A DNA stretch of 30,472 nucleotides from JAVBTR01 sp031556065. GTDB taxonomy: Bacteria; Bacillota; Clostridia; Christensenellales; Aristaeellaceae. This document shows, piece by piece, positions 1 to 7,124 of this stretch. Position numbers and translations under genes: made by a program. The notes under the pieces are model-generated. The model saw only the letters and a list, made by a program, of their open reading frames with translations. It was not told the DNA's origin and made no database searches. The stretch covers positions 1-30,472 of the forward strand of contig JAVBTR010000028.1 in NCBI GenBank assembly GCA_031556065.1. The letters run 5' to 3'. Each line of letters starts with the position of its first letter. The first letter of the stretch is position 1.

Positions 1-157
1 GCACTGTAAAATCTTCGGTTTTACGGTCGGGGCCATCGGCCCATTAAGGCCCTGAAAGGGCTTCGGGCAAGGTAGGAATTTCTACGAAATTCCACCGAAA
101 ATCGCCGCACATGTCGCCGATTTCGGAATGAAAATCGGAGGACCGCGGTCCTCCGAT
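1..157. repeat. Modular hairpin repeat tract, left copy, with a 24-bp palindrome
   Basis: No gene is seen here. The stretch is a string of short inverted repeats: GTAAAATC/GGTTTTAC with loop TTC (6-24, one G-T wobble), GGGCC/GGCCC with loop ATC (30-42), AAGGCCCT/AGGGCTT with loop GAA (about 47-63, one wobble), GGTAGGAATTTC/GAAATTCCACC with loop TAC and one bulged A (71-96), AAATCG/CGATTT (99-123), and a perfect palindrome made of ATCGGAGGACCG followed directly by its reverse complement (134-157). Bases 1-29 and 62-105 recur at 30396-30424 and 30429-30472, the first with one mismatch and the second exactly. It looks like a dispersed, modular, REP-like element. Its function is unknown. Confidence 0.8.
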
Positions 158-183
158 ACCTCCTAGGGTTTCTTGATGGTCTG

Positions 184-220
184 ACCCCCTGGGACAAAGC
201 ATTCGTCCCAGGGGGTTTTT
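184..220 (+). terminator. Strong intrinsic terminator for an upstream plus-strand gene
   Basis: CCCCCTGGGAC (185-195) and GTCCCAGGGGG (205-215) form a perfect 11-bp GC-rich stem, 12 bp with the flanking A-T pair, around a 9-nt loop. Five T residues follow (216-220). The T tract is on the plus strand, so it ends a transcript coming from the left, outside the window. The same hairpin would also form at the 3' end of the minus-strand mannosidase mRNA, whose stop is at 231, but without a T tract on that side. Confidence 0.88.
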
Positions 221-230
221 ACAGTTGATC

Positions 231-3200
231 TTATTGGAGAATAAGGGTCATGGTTTTAATTTCAAAGGGGCGGAAGGTTAGCGTGAAGGCGCCTTCCTTT
301 TTTTGTATGAGTGGTTCATTAAGGGGTGTTTCCATCATATCGGTTGGTAGAAGGGCCTTAATGGGCAAGGGGCTGGCAAGTTGGACGGTGGCAGTTTGTC
401 CGCAGGCTTCATAAAGCCTGATAATAGGCCGGTCTGAACCATCGAAATCGTATTTGAAGGTGTCCAGCAGCACATTGGGCTGATTAATGTTGAAAGCCTG
501 GAAGGCTTCGCAGCGGCCAGGCATGATAAGGGGAGGGCGGTTTAATGAAAGGGCCTTGGCGATCACCTGATGAAGCTTTGGCAGACCGTCGAAAACGCAG
601 AGCTCATAGGTAAAGGTGTGCTCGCCCCGGTCGGCGGTGTGATCCGGGGCCAGGGGTGCTTTTAAAAGGGTTAGCGCTAGGGTGTTTTCTATAGCACTGA
701 TGCCATATTTGCTGTCGTTTAACAAGGCCACCCCAAAGCCGGAATCGCAAAGGGCAGACCAGCGGTGCTGGCAAACCTCATAGCGGTCGGCATCATAGGG
801 GCGGGAAAAATGATTAGGCCTTTCCACATACCCGAACTGGGTTTCGGTTAAAACTTTATCCGTCTGTACAGATGTTGGGAAAGCGACTTTTAGCAGCTTG
901 TGGTCTTCCTGCCAATGAATGCGGGTATCAAAACGAAGGGCTCTTGAATCCGCTTCCAGGGAAAGGGTTTGGGTCAAAAGGGACTGGTTTATCTGCCGGA
1001 TGATTTTGATAGAAACAACATCGCCCTTGGGACATTGAACGGAAATCTGCGCATTCTTTGAAAGGTCAACGGCCACATGGGGGTAAACGCTGGCAATATC
1101 CCAAGCGTCGTAATGGGCGTTCACATCCTGGTACATTTTAAAATCGTTCATGGGCCCGGCAGCGCATTCCATCTGGCGGGTCTTATCATACAAACGGGTG
1201 ATCCGGCCTAAACAATCCAATTCTGCCAAGAGGAAGTCGTTTTCCAAGGCTTCTGTGGAGGCGAAGGCCTGCAAGGCGCAAGGGGTTTCCCTGGCGGGCT
1301 CCAAGGGTGTTAGGCTCATGGGCGGCAATTGGCCCCGGAAGGTGCTGCCATTGGGCAGTGTAAGGCGGGTATCAATTGTAACGGGCAGAGGGTTAAAGGC
1401 TGTAGAGCCATCCCCTGTGGATGTGAGGAAGGGTTCCAACGCCTGGAGGGTTTCGCGGTTACATTGGCCGAGGGTTTCTTCCATCAGCTCCCGGGCTTCC
1501 TTATGTACCCTGGCAATGGACGTGCCGGGAAGGATGTCGTGAAACTGGGCGAAAAGAAGCTTTTTCCAAAGGGCTTCGGCAAGGGCGTAAGGGTATGAGG
1601 CGTTTTTGAAAGCTGTTCCCAAAGCGGCTGCCCATTCGAAAAAGCTTAAGGCACCTTCTAAGCGGCGGTTTAGCCGTTTGGTTTCCGCCTGGCTGGTGTA
1701 TACGCCCCGATGGGCCTGATAGTACAGTTCTCCCCGGTATATGGGATGAGGGCCTTTTGTTTCCAAATCCTCAAAAAAGGACTGAGGCGTATCGTAGTGG
1801 GTTCGGGGAGCGCCTTCCAAATCCCGAAGACGGCTGGCAGTTTCGTATTGATCCCGGGTAGGGCCGCCGCCGCCATCGCCGTATCCGAAGGGAAACAGGA
1901 AGGTGTCGATGCCTGTTTGGGTTAAGCGGTCCTTTTCCCAGCGGCCTATGACTTCGGGCACAGTCATGGGCGCGTTGGAACGCCGGTAAAGGCAGCTTAG
2001 GATTTTTGTGCCGTCGATCCCCTGCCATTGAAAGTGGTTATAGGGGAAGGGATCGCCGCCTTCATAGGTGTTGTAGAGCTTTTGTGTGGCAAAATAGCGG
2101 ATGCCGCAGCCCTTGTAAATTTGCGGTAGCGCGGGCGAGAAACCGAAGACATCCGGCTGCCAAACGGTGACGCTGTCAATATTAAAGCGTTCCTTAAAAA
2201 ACCGCCTGCCGTATACGATTTGGCGAATCAGCCCTTCTCCGGAGGGCATCAGGCTGTCTCCCTCAATATAGACGCCGCCATCCAATATAATCTGGCCTTT
2301 TTCGTAAAGCGCCATCACCTTTTCGTAAAGAGCCGGGTGGTGGGTTTCCAATAGCTCGATTAAATAAGGCTCGCAGAGCAAGTATTTGGCTTCTTCATAC
2401 TGGCCCAGCAGCGCTGTTTGGGTAGCCATCGTGCGGCCGATTTTACGCCGGGTTTCCGCCAAGGGCCACATCCAGGCCAGGTCGATATGGGATTGGGCCA
2501 GAAGAAACATTTCCGGCGCGGTGGAACCGTTGTGGCATGCCAGCAAAGGAGCAAGGGTTTCACGGGCCAACAAAAAAGCCTCTTGGCGGGCAGGTTTTTC
2601 TTTTTCAAAATCCACCAGGAAGGTGACTTCAAGAAGGGCTTTTAAAATTTTTTGCCCCCGAAGGCTATGGCTGGGCAGCGACAGATACAGGTCGTTTAAA
2701 ACGGTCATATCCATTAAAAGCTGATAAGCGGTCTCGTCAAAAACCCCATAGGTGCTTTTGCCTATGGTGGCCTGAAGGCCCGTTATGGCGGGAATGGCTT
2801 CTCGTTCAGGGGGGATGGGGCCAATGTTTTCAATGTGGGGCCCATGGCCCGCATAGCTTTCGATTAAAATGTGAACAGGTTCTCCGGTGGCAGGCAAGGG
2901 GATATGGCTGTGCTGCTTGTCGATGGCCCCAGCCTCCAGGCCATTGACATAAACCAGACTTTCTCCGCCGGTTTTGATCTGAGCTACCAGGGCCTTGCCT
3001 TGCGCCGATTCATTTGGCTGAATTTGGGCTAAAAACCAGCCATAGCCCCATTTAGGGCCCCAAGCTTGGCCTGGAGCTACTTGGGCAAAAGGGCCTTTTA
3101 AGGCCTGCTTGGGCGAAAGCTGGTCATAGGTTTCAAACATGGAAAGAGATAGGGTTCCTAATGGCTCATACAGATGGTTGGGAAGTTCCGCCATCCACAG

Positions 3201-3236
3201 GCGGACGCGGTTTTGCCATTCCCGGGGCTGGCTCAT
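231..3236 (-). CDS. Alpha-mannosidase, glycoside hydrolase family 38
   Basis: A 1001-residue protein matching the GH38 retaining alpha-mannosidases, which release terminal alpha-mannose from oligosaccharides in a zinc-dependent reaction. The N-terminal catalytic domain has the metal-binding H-x-D at H250 and D252 (motif HIDLAWMWP), and the probable nucleophile D362 lies in WQPDVFG. The C-terminal half is the usual beta-rich domain. About 1000 residues is normal for bacterial members. No signal peptide or membrane segment is visible, so it should act in the cytoplasm on imported oligosaccharides. The ATG at 3236 follows a GAGGATG-like ribosome binding site. It lies 21 bases behind the GH105-type hydrolase and is probably the second gene of that operon. 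Family assignment is firm. The exact linkage it cuts cannot be read from the sequence. Confidence 0.93.
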   Translation of the reverse strand: MSQPREWQNRVRLWMAELPNHLYEPLGTLSLSMFETYDQLSPKQALKGPFAQVAPGQAWGPKWGYGWFLAQIQPNESAQGKALVAQIKTGGESLVYVNGLEAGAIDKQHSHIPLPATGEPVHILIESYAGHGPHIENIGPIPPEREAIPAITGLQATIGKSTYGVFDETAYQLLMDMTVLNDLYLSLPSHSLRGQKILKALLEVTFLVDFEKEKPARQEAFLLARETLAPLLACHNGSTAPEMFLLAQSHIDLAWMWPLAETRRKIGRTMATQTALLGQYEEAKYLLCEPYLIELLETHHPALYEKVMALYEKGQIILDGGVYIEGDSLMPSGEGLIRQIVYGRRFFKERFNIDSVTVWQPDVFGFSPALPQIYKGCGIRYFATQKLYNTYEGGDPFPYNHFQWQGIDGTKILSCLYRRSNAPMTVPEVIGRWEKDRLTQTGIDTFLFPFGYGDGGGGPTRDQYETASRLRDLEGAPRTHYDTPQSFFEDLETKGPHPIYRGELYYQAHRGVYTSQAETKRLNRRLEGALSFFEWAAALGTAFKNASYPYALAEALWKKLLFAQFHDILPGTSIARVHKEARELMEETLGQCNRETLQALEPFLTSTGDGSTAFNPLPVTIDTRLTLPNGSTFRGQLPPMSLTPLEPARETPCALQAFASTEALENDFLLAELDCLGRITRLYDKTRQMECAAGPMNDFKMYQDVNAHYDAWDIASVYPHVAVDLSKNAQISVQCPKGDVVSIKIIRQINQSLLTQTLSLEADSRALRFDTRIHWQEDHKLLKVAFPTSVQTDKVLTETQFGYVERPNHFSRPYDADRYEVCQHRWSALCDSGFGVALLNDSKYGISAIENTLALTLLKAPLAPDHTADRGEHTFTYELCVFDGLPKLHQVIAKALSLNRPPLIMPGRCEAFQAFNINQPNVLLDTFKYDFDGSDRPIIRLYEACGQTATVQLASPLPIKALLPTDMMETPLNEPLIQKKEGAFTLTFRPFEIKTMTLILQ

Positions 3237-3257
3237 AAAATCACATCCTCATCAAAG

Positions 3258-4298
3258 TCAGCGCATTTTTTCTGTAAGCATCAAAAACACAAGGCCTTGG
3301 CCGTAAGCAGTGGGGCAAACAGGTATCGTTTTATAAAAATCCAAATCCCGGCCCATGGGGGTGCCGTAGGAAACGCCTTGTACCAGGCCATCGGGTGCCA
3401 CTTGCGCAAGAACGCCCTTCACTGCTTTTTCGGCGGCCTCTTGGCAGACTTTGGGCAGCAGGCCAAGGCGGGAGCCTTTTAATAAACCGTAGGCGATGGC
3501 GGCGGAAGCGGAGGTTTCCAAATAGCTGTCCGGGTGATCCAGCAGCGTGTGCCAAAGCCCCGTTTCTTGATCTTGAAGGGCGGTAATGCTCAGGCATTGC
3601 TCGCGCCATGTTTCAAGAATGAGCCTTGAAACCGCATCGTCTTCAATCATTTCTAAAAAATCGACAGCGCAGGCAGTGAACCAGCTGTTGCCCCGAGCCC
3701 AAAAGGCATTGGCAAAGTGGTGGCGGCCAATGAATGAGAAGCCGTGGTACCAAAGGCCATTTTCTGTGGCGTGGAGGTACTTAATATGCAAAAGGAACTG
3801 GTATTTGGCTTCCTCCCTGTATGCCGCGTTTTCGAGGATGCTCCCAGCCCGGTACAGGAACATAACTGTCATATAAAGGGTATCATCCCACACCTGGCCG
3901 GGGTTTTCGTCGTGGGTGGTAATATGCTGCAAGCCGCCCTCTTCCGTGCGGGGCATATCCGCCATGATCCAATTGGCCCAAGAGGCAATAAGATCGCGGT
4001 ATGCGGCCTCGCCGGTGGTTTCGTACAGGTAAGTCAGCGCCAGCATGGGGGCAGTGGTATTTACATTATGGGTAGGCAGGCCCTTTTTGAAATGCTGGGC
4101 GTACCAGCTCTTTAAGTATGCTAAGATGGCTTCATCCTTTGTTTCGAGGTAAACCTTCATCATGGCATAGACCGCGACGCCTTGGGGCCATTCCCAGGTA
4201 TCCAGGGTTAAATGGTCGTTGTCCCCGCCGCCTTCGTGAGTCGTTTTCAGCTTGTCAATAACTTGGTTGGCTAAAACCCGATATTCTTCACGGTTCAT
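3258..4298 (-). CDS. Unsaturated glucuronyl / rhamnogalacturonyl hydrolase, GH105 (GH88-like)
   Basis: A 346-residue (alpha/alpha)6-barrel protein of the YteR/YesR type. These enzymes remove the 4,5-unsaturated uronic acid that polysaccharide lyases leave at the end of pectin (rhamnogalacturonan) or related fragments. The hallmark Q-V-W-D-D-T-L-Y-M segment (residues 135-143) holds the likely catalytic Asp (D139), and F-W-A-R-G-N-S-W (199-206) is the typical second motif. The start is set at the ATG at 4298 because a perfect AGGAGG lies eight bases upstream. A longer reading frame to 4373 would begin upstream of the predicted transcription start. No signal peptide is seen, so it is a cytoplasmic enzyme. 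It is the first gene of a minus-strand unit with the GH38 mannosidase, divergent from iolR. GH88 is the main alternative family label. Confidence 0.88.
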   Translation of the reverse strand: MNREEYRVLANQVIDKLKTTHEGGGDNDHLTLDTWEWPQGVAVYAMMKVYLETKDEAILAYLKSWYAQHFKKGLPTHNVNTTAPMLALTYLYETTGEAAYRDLIASWANWIMADMPRTEEGGLQHITTHDENPGQVWDDTLYMTVMFLYRAGSILENAAYREEAKYQFLLHIKYLHATENGLWYHGFSFIGRHHFANAFWARGNSWFTACAVDFLEMIEDDAVSRLILETWREQCLSITALQDQETGLWHTLLDHPDSYLETSASAAIAYGLLKGSRLGLLPKVCQEAAEKAVKGVLAQVAPDGLVQGVSYGTPMGRDLDFYKTIPVCPTAYGQGLVFLMLTEKMR

Positions 4299-4356
4299 GG
4301 AATAATCGCCTCCTATGGATTGTCTATTGGTTAACAGGTCTTTATAAACTTGTTTC

Positions 4357-4385
4357 AGTATAGCACACAACATGACAAAGAGAAA
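4357..4385 (-). promoter_or_regulatory. Promoter of the GH105-GH38 operon (extended -10)
   Basis: On the minus strand TGCTATACT (4365-4357) is an extended -10 element. A weak -35 (TTTCTC, 4385-4380) sits 17 bases upstream. Transcription would start near 4350, giving a leader of about 50 bases to the ATG at 4298. It is back to back with the iolR promoter, so one bound regulator could touch both. Confidence 0.55.
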
Positions 4386-4394
4386 GCCATAAAT

Positions 4395-4416
4395 TAATCA
4401 AAATATCATCAATATC
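4395..4416 (+). promoter_or_regulatory. Candidate IolR operator: tandem 11-bp repeats
   Basis: TAATCAAAATA (4395-4405) is followed directly by TCATCAATATC (4406-4416), so the core ATCAA recurs at an 11-base period just before the -35 box. The known B. subtilis IolR site is a tandem direct repeat of the 11-mer WRAYCAADARD. The first copy fits at 10 of 11 positions and the second more loosely, at 8 of 11. The position suits autorepression of the iol operon, relieved by an inositol pathway intermediate. The function is inferred by analogy. Confidence 0.55.
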
Positions 4417-4418
4417 AC

Positions 4419-4447
4419 TTTACATTGGACCCAATATGCGCTATAAT
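4419..4447 (+). promoter_or_regulatory. Sigma-A type promoter of the iol operon
   Basis: TTTACA (4419-4424), a 17-base spacer and a perfect TATAAT (4442-4447) make a near-consensus vegetative promoter. Transcription would start near 4454, about 30 bases before the iolR ATG at 4483. No other convincing promoter is seen before 13246, which fits one long transcript. Confidence 0.85.
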
Positions 4448-4482
4448 GACCCATATAGGTTAGATAAGGTGGTTATCACACT

Positions 4483-5238
4483 ATGAAAGATATACGTCTG
4501 GATCAAATGGAGCAGTACATTGTCGAAAAGGAAAATGTACTGATGGAAGAATTGCAGAATCACTTTAATACATCCCTTAACACGGTCAGAAGAGACGTGG
4601 CGATTCTGATCCAGAAAGGCACGGTTGAAAAGGTGTATGGTGGCGTTCGCGCCAAAAAGGCCGATCCGCTGATTGCCTTTGATGTGCGCACCATTAAACA
4701 CCAGGACGCGAAGGTTGCCATTGGCAAACGGGCGGCGGAACTGGTCTCAGACGGGGATATTATCTTTATCGATTCCGGTACCACAACCCTTCACATGATC
4801 CAAAATATAGGGCAAAAGCAAAACATTACCATTATTACCAACAACCTTCACGCCATTATGGCGGCGATGCCCTTTCCCAGTTTGAACGTAATCGCCCTTC
4901 CCGGGCAATTGAGCCGCCGCACCAGCTCTTTTACCGGTATGGATGCCTTAAGATTTTTGTCTTCCTACAACATTAAAACTGCTTTTATGGCCGCCACAGG
5001 CCTTAGCAGCGCCCACGGCGTAACCAATGCCTCGCCCCTTGAATACGAGCTGAAAATGAAGGCCATAGAGCGCAGCGAGCGTTCCATTCTTTTGCTGGAT
5101 AGCCACAAGTTTGGCCAAACGGGGCTTTTAACCTTTGCGGAACTTAACCAGTTTTCTGCCCTGGTCACCGATGCAACACCCGAAAAGGTATATATGGACG
5201 CATTGAAAAATGCGGGCACTCAACTGATCATCGCTTGA
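4483..5238 (+). CDS. iolR: DeoR-family transcriptional regulator, probable IolR
   Basis: A 251-residue DeoR-family repressor. The N-terminal winged helix-turn-helix spans about residues 5-57 (recognition helix around S31-V39, T-V-R-R-D). The C-terminal sugar-phosphate sensor domain shows the characteristic D-S-G-T-T-T at 97-102. B. subtilis IolR belongs to the same family and has the same length. It represses iol genes until 2-deoxy-5-keto-gluconate-6-phosphate binds. The ATG at 4483 has an AAGGTGG site upstream. It is the first gene of the iol operon, 13 bases before iolJ, and a tandem IolR-like site lies before its promoter, so autoregulation is likely. DeoR membership is certain. The inositol role rests on context. 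Confidence 0.82.
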   Translation: MKDIRLDQMEQYIVEKENVLMEELQNHFNTSLNTVRRDVAILIQKGTVEKVYGGVRAKKADPLIAFDVRTIKHQDAKVAIGKRAAELVSDGDIIFIDSGTTTLHMIQNIGQKQNITIITNNLHAIMAAMPFPSLNVIALPGQLSRRTSSFTGMDALRFLSSYNIKTAFMAATGLSSAHGVTNASPLEYELKMKAIERSERSILLLDSHKFGQTGLLTFAELNQFSALVTDATPEKVYMDALKNAGTQLIIA

Positions 5239-5251
5239 TAGGAGGTACGGT

Positions 5252-6073
5252 ATGCCTGTAGTCAACATGACGGAACTACTCAAGGACGCGCGGCAAAAAG
5301 GGATTGGCGTGGGTTCGTTCAGCGTGGCAGGCCTTGAAATGATTCAGGGTCTGGTGCGGGCTGCGGAAAAGGCTCAAACGCCCGTTATTATGCAGATCGC
5401 CCAGATTCGCCTGAACACATCCCCCCTGGAATTGATCGGCCCGGCCATGATGGCTGCTGCCCGTGAGGCAAAGGTTCCCATTGCGGTGCATTTGGATCAT
5501 GGGATGGATTTGAATTGCATCAAAAAAGCCCTTGATCTGGGTTTCACCTCCGTGATGATTGACGGTTCCGAGCTGCCCCTTGAAGACAACATCACCCTGA
5601 CACGGCAAGTCATCGCATTGGCCGATGAGAGAAGCGCCGCGGTGGAAGCGGAAATCGGGCGCATTGGCCGTACGGAAAGCGGCGAGGCTGCGCCTATTGT
5701 CTACGCCGCCCCGGAGGATGCCATCCACTTTATACGTGAAACCAATGTGGATGCCCTGGCGGTGGGCATTGGGAACTCACATGGGGTTTATCAAAGCGCA
5801 CCGCAGCTGAAGTTCGACGTTTTAGAAAACATAAACGCTGTGGTGCCGACACCTTTGGTGCTTCATGGGGGAACAGGCCTTACTATGGAGGACTACCGCA
5901 CAGCCATTGCGTACGGCGTTCGTAAGATCAATATCGCCACAGCTTGTTTCCAGGCGGTGTTCGATGCGGCCTTGGAAAAACAGAACCAGAATATTTTCGA
6001 CATTAGCCAAAACATGATTGATGCCATGGAAAAAACAGTATTGGAGCATCTGAATATTTTTAATCTGATTTGA
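5252..6073 (+). CDS. iolJ: Class II aldolase, probable 6-phospho-5-dehydro-2-deoxy-D-gluconate aldolase
   Basis: A 273-residue zinc-dependent class II fructose-bisphosphate-type aldolase. The zinc motif H-L-D-H is at residues 80-83. V-E-A-E-I-G-R-I-G, G-N-S-H-G-V-Y and L-H-G-G-T-G (zinc and phosphate-binding loops) follow in the usual order. In the iol pathway this family (IolJ) splits 2-deoxy-5-keto-gluconate 6-phosphate into DHAP and malonate semialdehyde. The ATG at 5252 follows a strong AGGAGG. Its place between iolR and iolC argues for IolJ rather than a glycolytic or tagatose aldolase. The family alone does not decide this. The stop overlaps the possible upstream TTG start of iolC. Confidence 0.85.
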   Translation: MPVVNMTELLKDARQKGIGVGSFSVAGLEMIQGLVRAAEKAQTPVIMQIAQIRLNTSPLELIGPAMMAAAREAKVPIAVHLDHGMDLNCIKKALDLGFTSVMIDGSELPLEDNITLTRQVIALADERSAAVEAEIGRIGRTESGEAAPIVYAAPEDAIHFIRETNVDALAVGIGNSHGVYQSAPQLKFDVLENINAVVPTPLVLHGGTGLTMEDYRTAIAYGVRKINIATACFQAVFDAALEKQNQNIFDISQNMIDAMEKTVLEHLNIFNLI

Positions 6074-6084
6074 AAGGGGACGGT

Positions 6085-7098
6085 ATGAACATGATTCAAT
6101 GGGATGAAACCAGGCCATTGGACATTGTGCCATTGGGGCGCATCGCGGTGGATTTTAACCCGGTGGATTATTACAAGCCTTTAAGCGAATCGGCCACGTT
6201 CATCAAATACCTGGGCGGCTCTCCCGCCAATATCGCGGTAGGCATGGCAAGGCTTGGCCACAAGGTAGGCTTTATGGCCAAAATATCCGACGATCAGCTG
6301 GGAGATTTCGTTCAAGACTACTTTGAAAATGAAGGCATTGATGTAAGCCATGTGACTCGCTGCCAAAATGGTGCCTCCATCGGCCTTACTTTTACGGAAA
6401 TCCTTTCAAAAGAAGAATCTAGCATCTTAATGTTCAGGGAAAAAGCGGCGGACCTTTGGCTTCATCCGGAAGACGTAGACGAAGACTACATTAAAAGTGC
6501 CAAGCTATTGCTGATCTCTGGAACCGCGCTTTGCCAAAGTCCTTCCAGGGAGGCGGCCTTAAAGGCTGTGCTACTAGCGAAAAAGACAGGGACGCCCATT
6601 GTGTTCGATGTAGATTACCGCGCTTACACATGGCAAAACAAGGATGAGATCGCGGTTTACACCTCTTTGGTAGCCATGGAAAGCGATATTATCTTGGGTT
6701 CCCGTGAGGAATACGATCTGATGGAGCGGCTTATCGGTCTTGATGGAACGGATACCGCCTCCAGCAACCACTGGCTGAATGAAAATGCCAAGATTGTAAT
6801 CATTAAGCATGGGAAAAGGGGTTCCACCGCATATACCAATGAAGGGGCGTTTTCCATTAAGCCCTTCCCCGTTGAAATGCTTAAGGGTTTTGGCGGCGGC
6901 GATGGATACGCCTCGGCGTTTCTCCACGGATTGCTTAAGGGCTGGGATATCATAGATTCGCTGGAGTTTGGCAGCGCGTCGGCGGCAATGCTGGTGGCAA
7001 GCCACGCCTGCTCCAAGGATATGCCAACGGAGGATGCGGTGAAAGCGTTTATCGCACAAAAGAAAGAACAGTATGGCGATATGATTGCCCGCGGTTAA
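6085..7098 (+). CDS. iolC: 5-dehydro-2-deoxygluconokinase, PfkB family
   Basis: A 337-residue PfkB/ribokinase-family sugar kinase. IolC phosphorylates 2-deoxy-5-keto-D-gluconate at C6, the step before the IolJ aldolase. The N-terminal glycine-rich L-G-G-S-P-A-N-I-A-V-G sugar-binding signature is present. Near the C terminus F-G-G-G-D-G-Y-A-S replaces the usual G-A-G-D motif and keeps the catalytic Asp. The start is set at the ATG at 6085, preceded by AAAGGGGA. An in-frame TTG at 6070 lies before that site and is unlikely, and an ATG at 6091 is also possible. It lies inside the iol operon, between the aldolase and the semialdehyde dehydrogenase genes. Confidence 0.9.
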   Translation: MNMIQWDETRPLDIVPLGRIAVDFNPVDYYKPLSESATFIKYLGGSPANIAVGMARLGHKVGFMAKISDDQLGDFVQDYFENEGIDVSHVTRCQNGASIGLTFTEILSKEESSILMFREKAADLWLHPEDVDEDYIKSAKLLLISGTALCQSPSREAALKAVLLAKKTGTPIVFDVDYRAYTWQNKDEIAVYTSLVAMESDIILGSREEYDLMERLIGLDGTDTASSNHWLNENAKIVIIKHGKRGSTAYTNEGAFSIKPFPVEMLKGFGGGDGYASAFLHGLLKGWDIIDSLEFGSASAAMLVASHACSKDMPTEDAVKAFIAQKKEQYGDMIARG

Positions 7099-7124
7099 TA
7101 GGATTTGGAAAGGAAGAGGTTGAA

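Noticed and set aside
1150..1542. Open frame of 130 codons on the plus strand inside the mannosidase gene
   Set aside because: It lies antisense to a clear GH38 coding region, has no family resemblance and no ribosome binding site of note.
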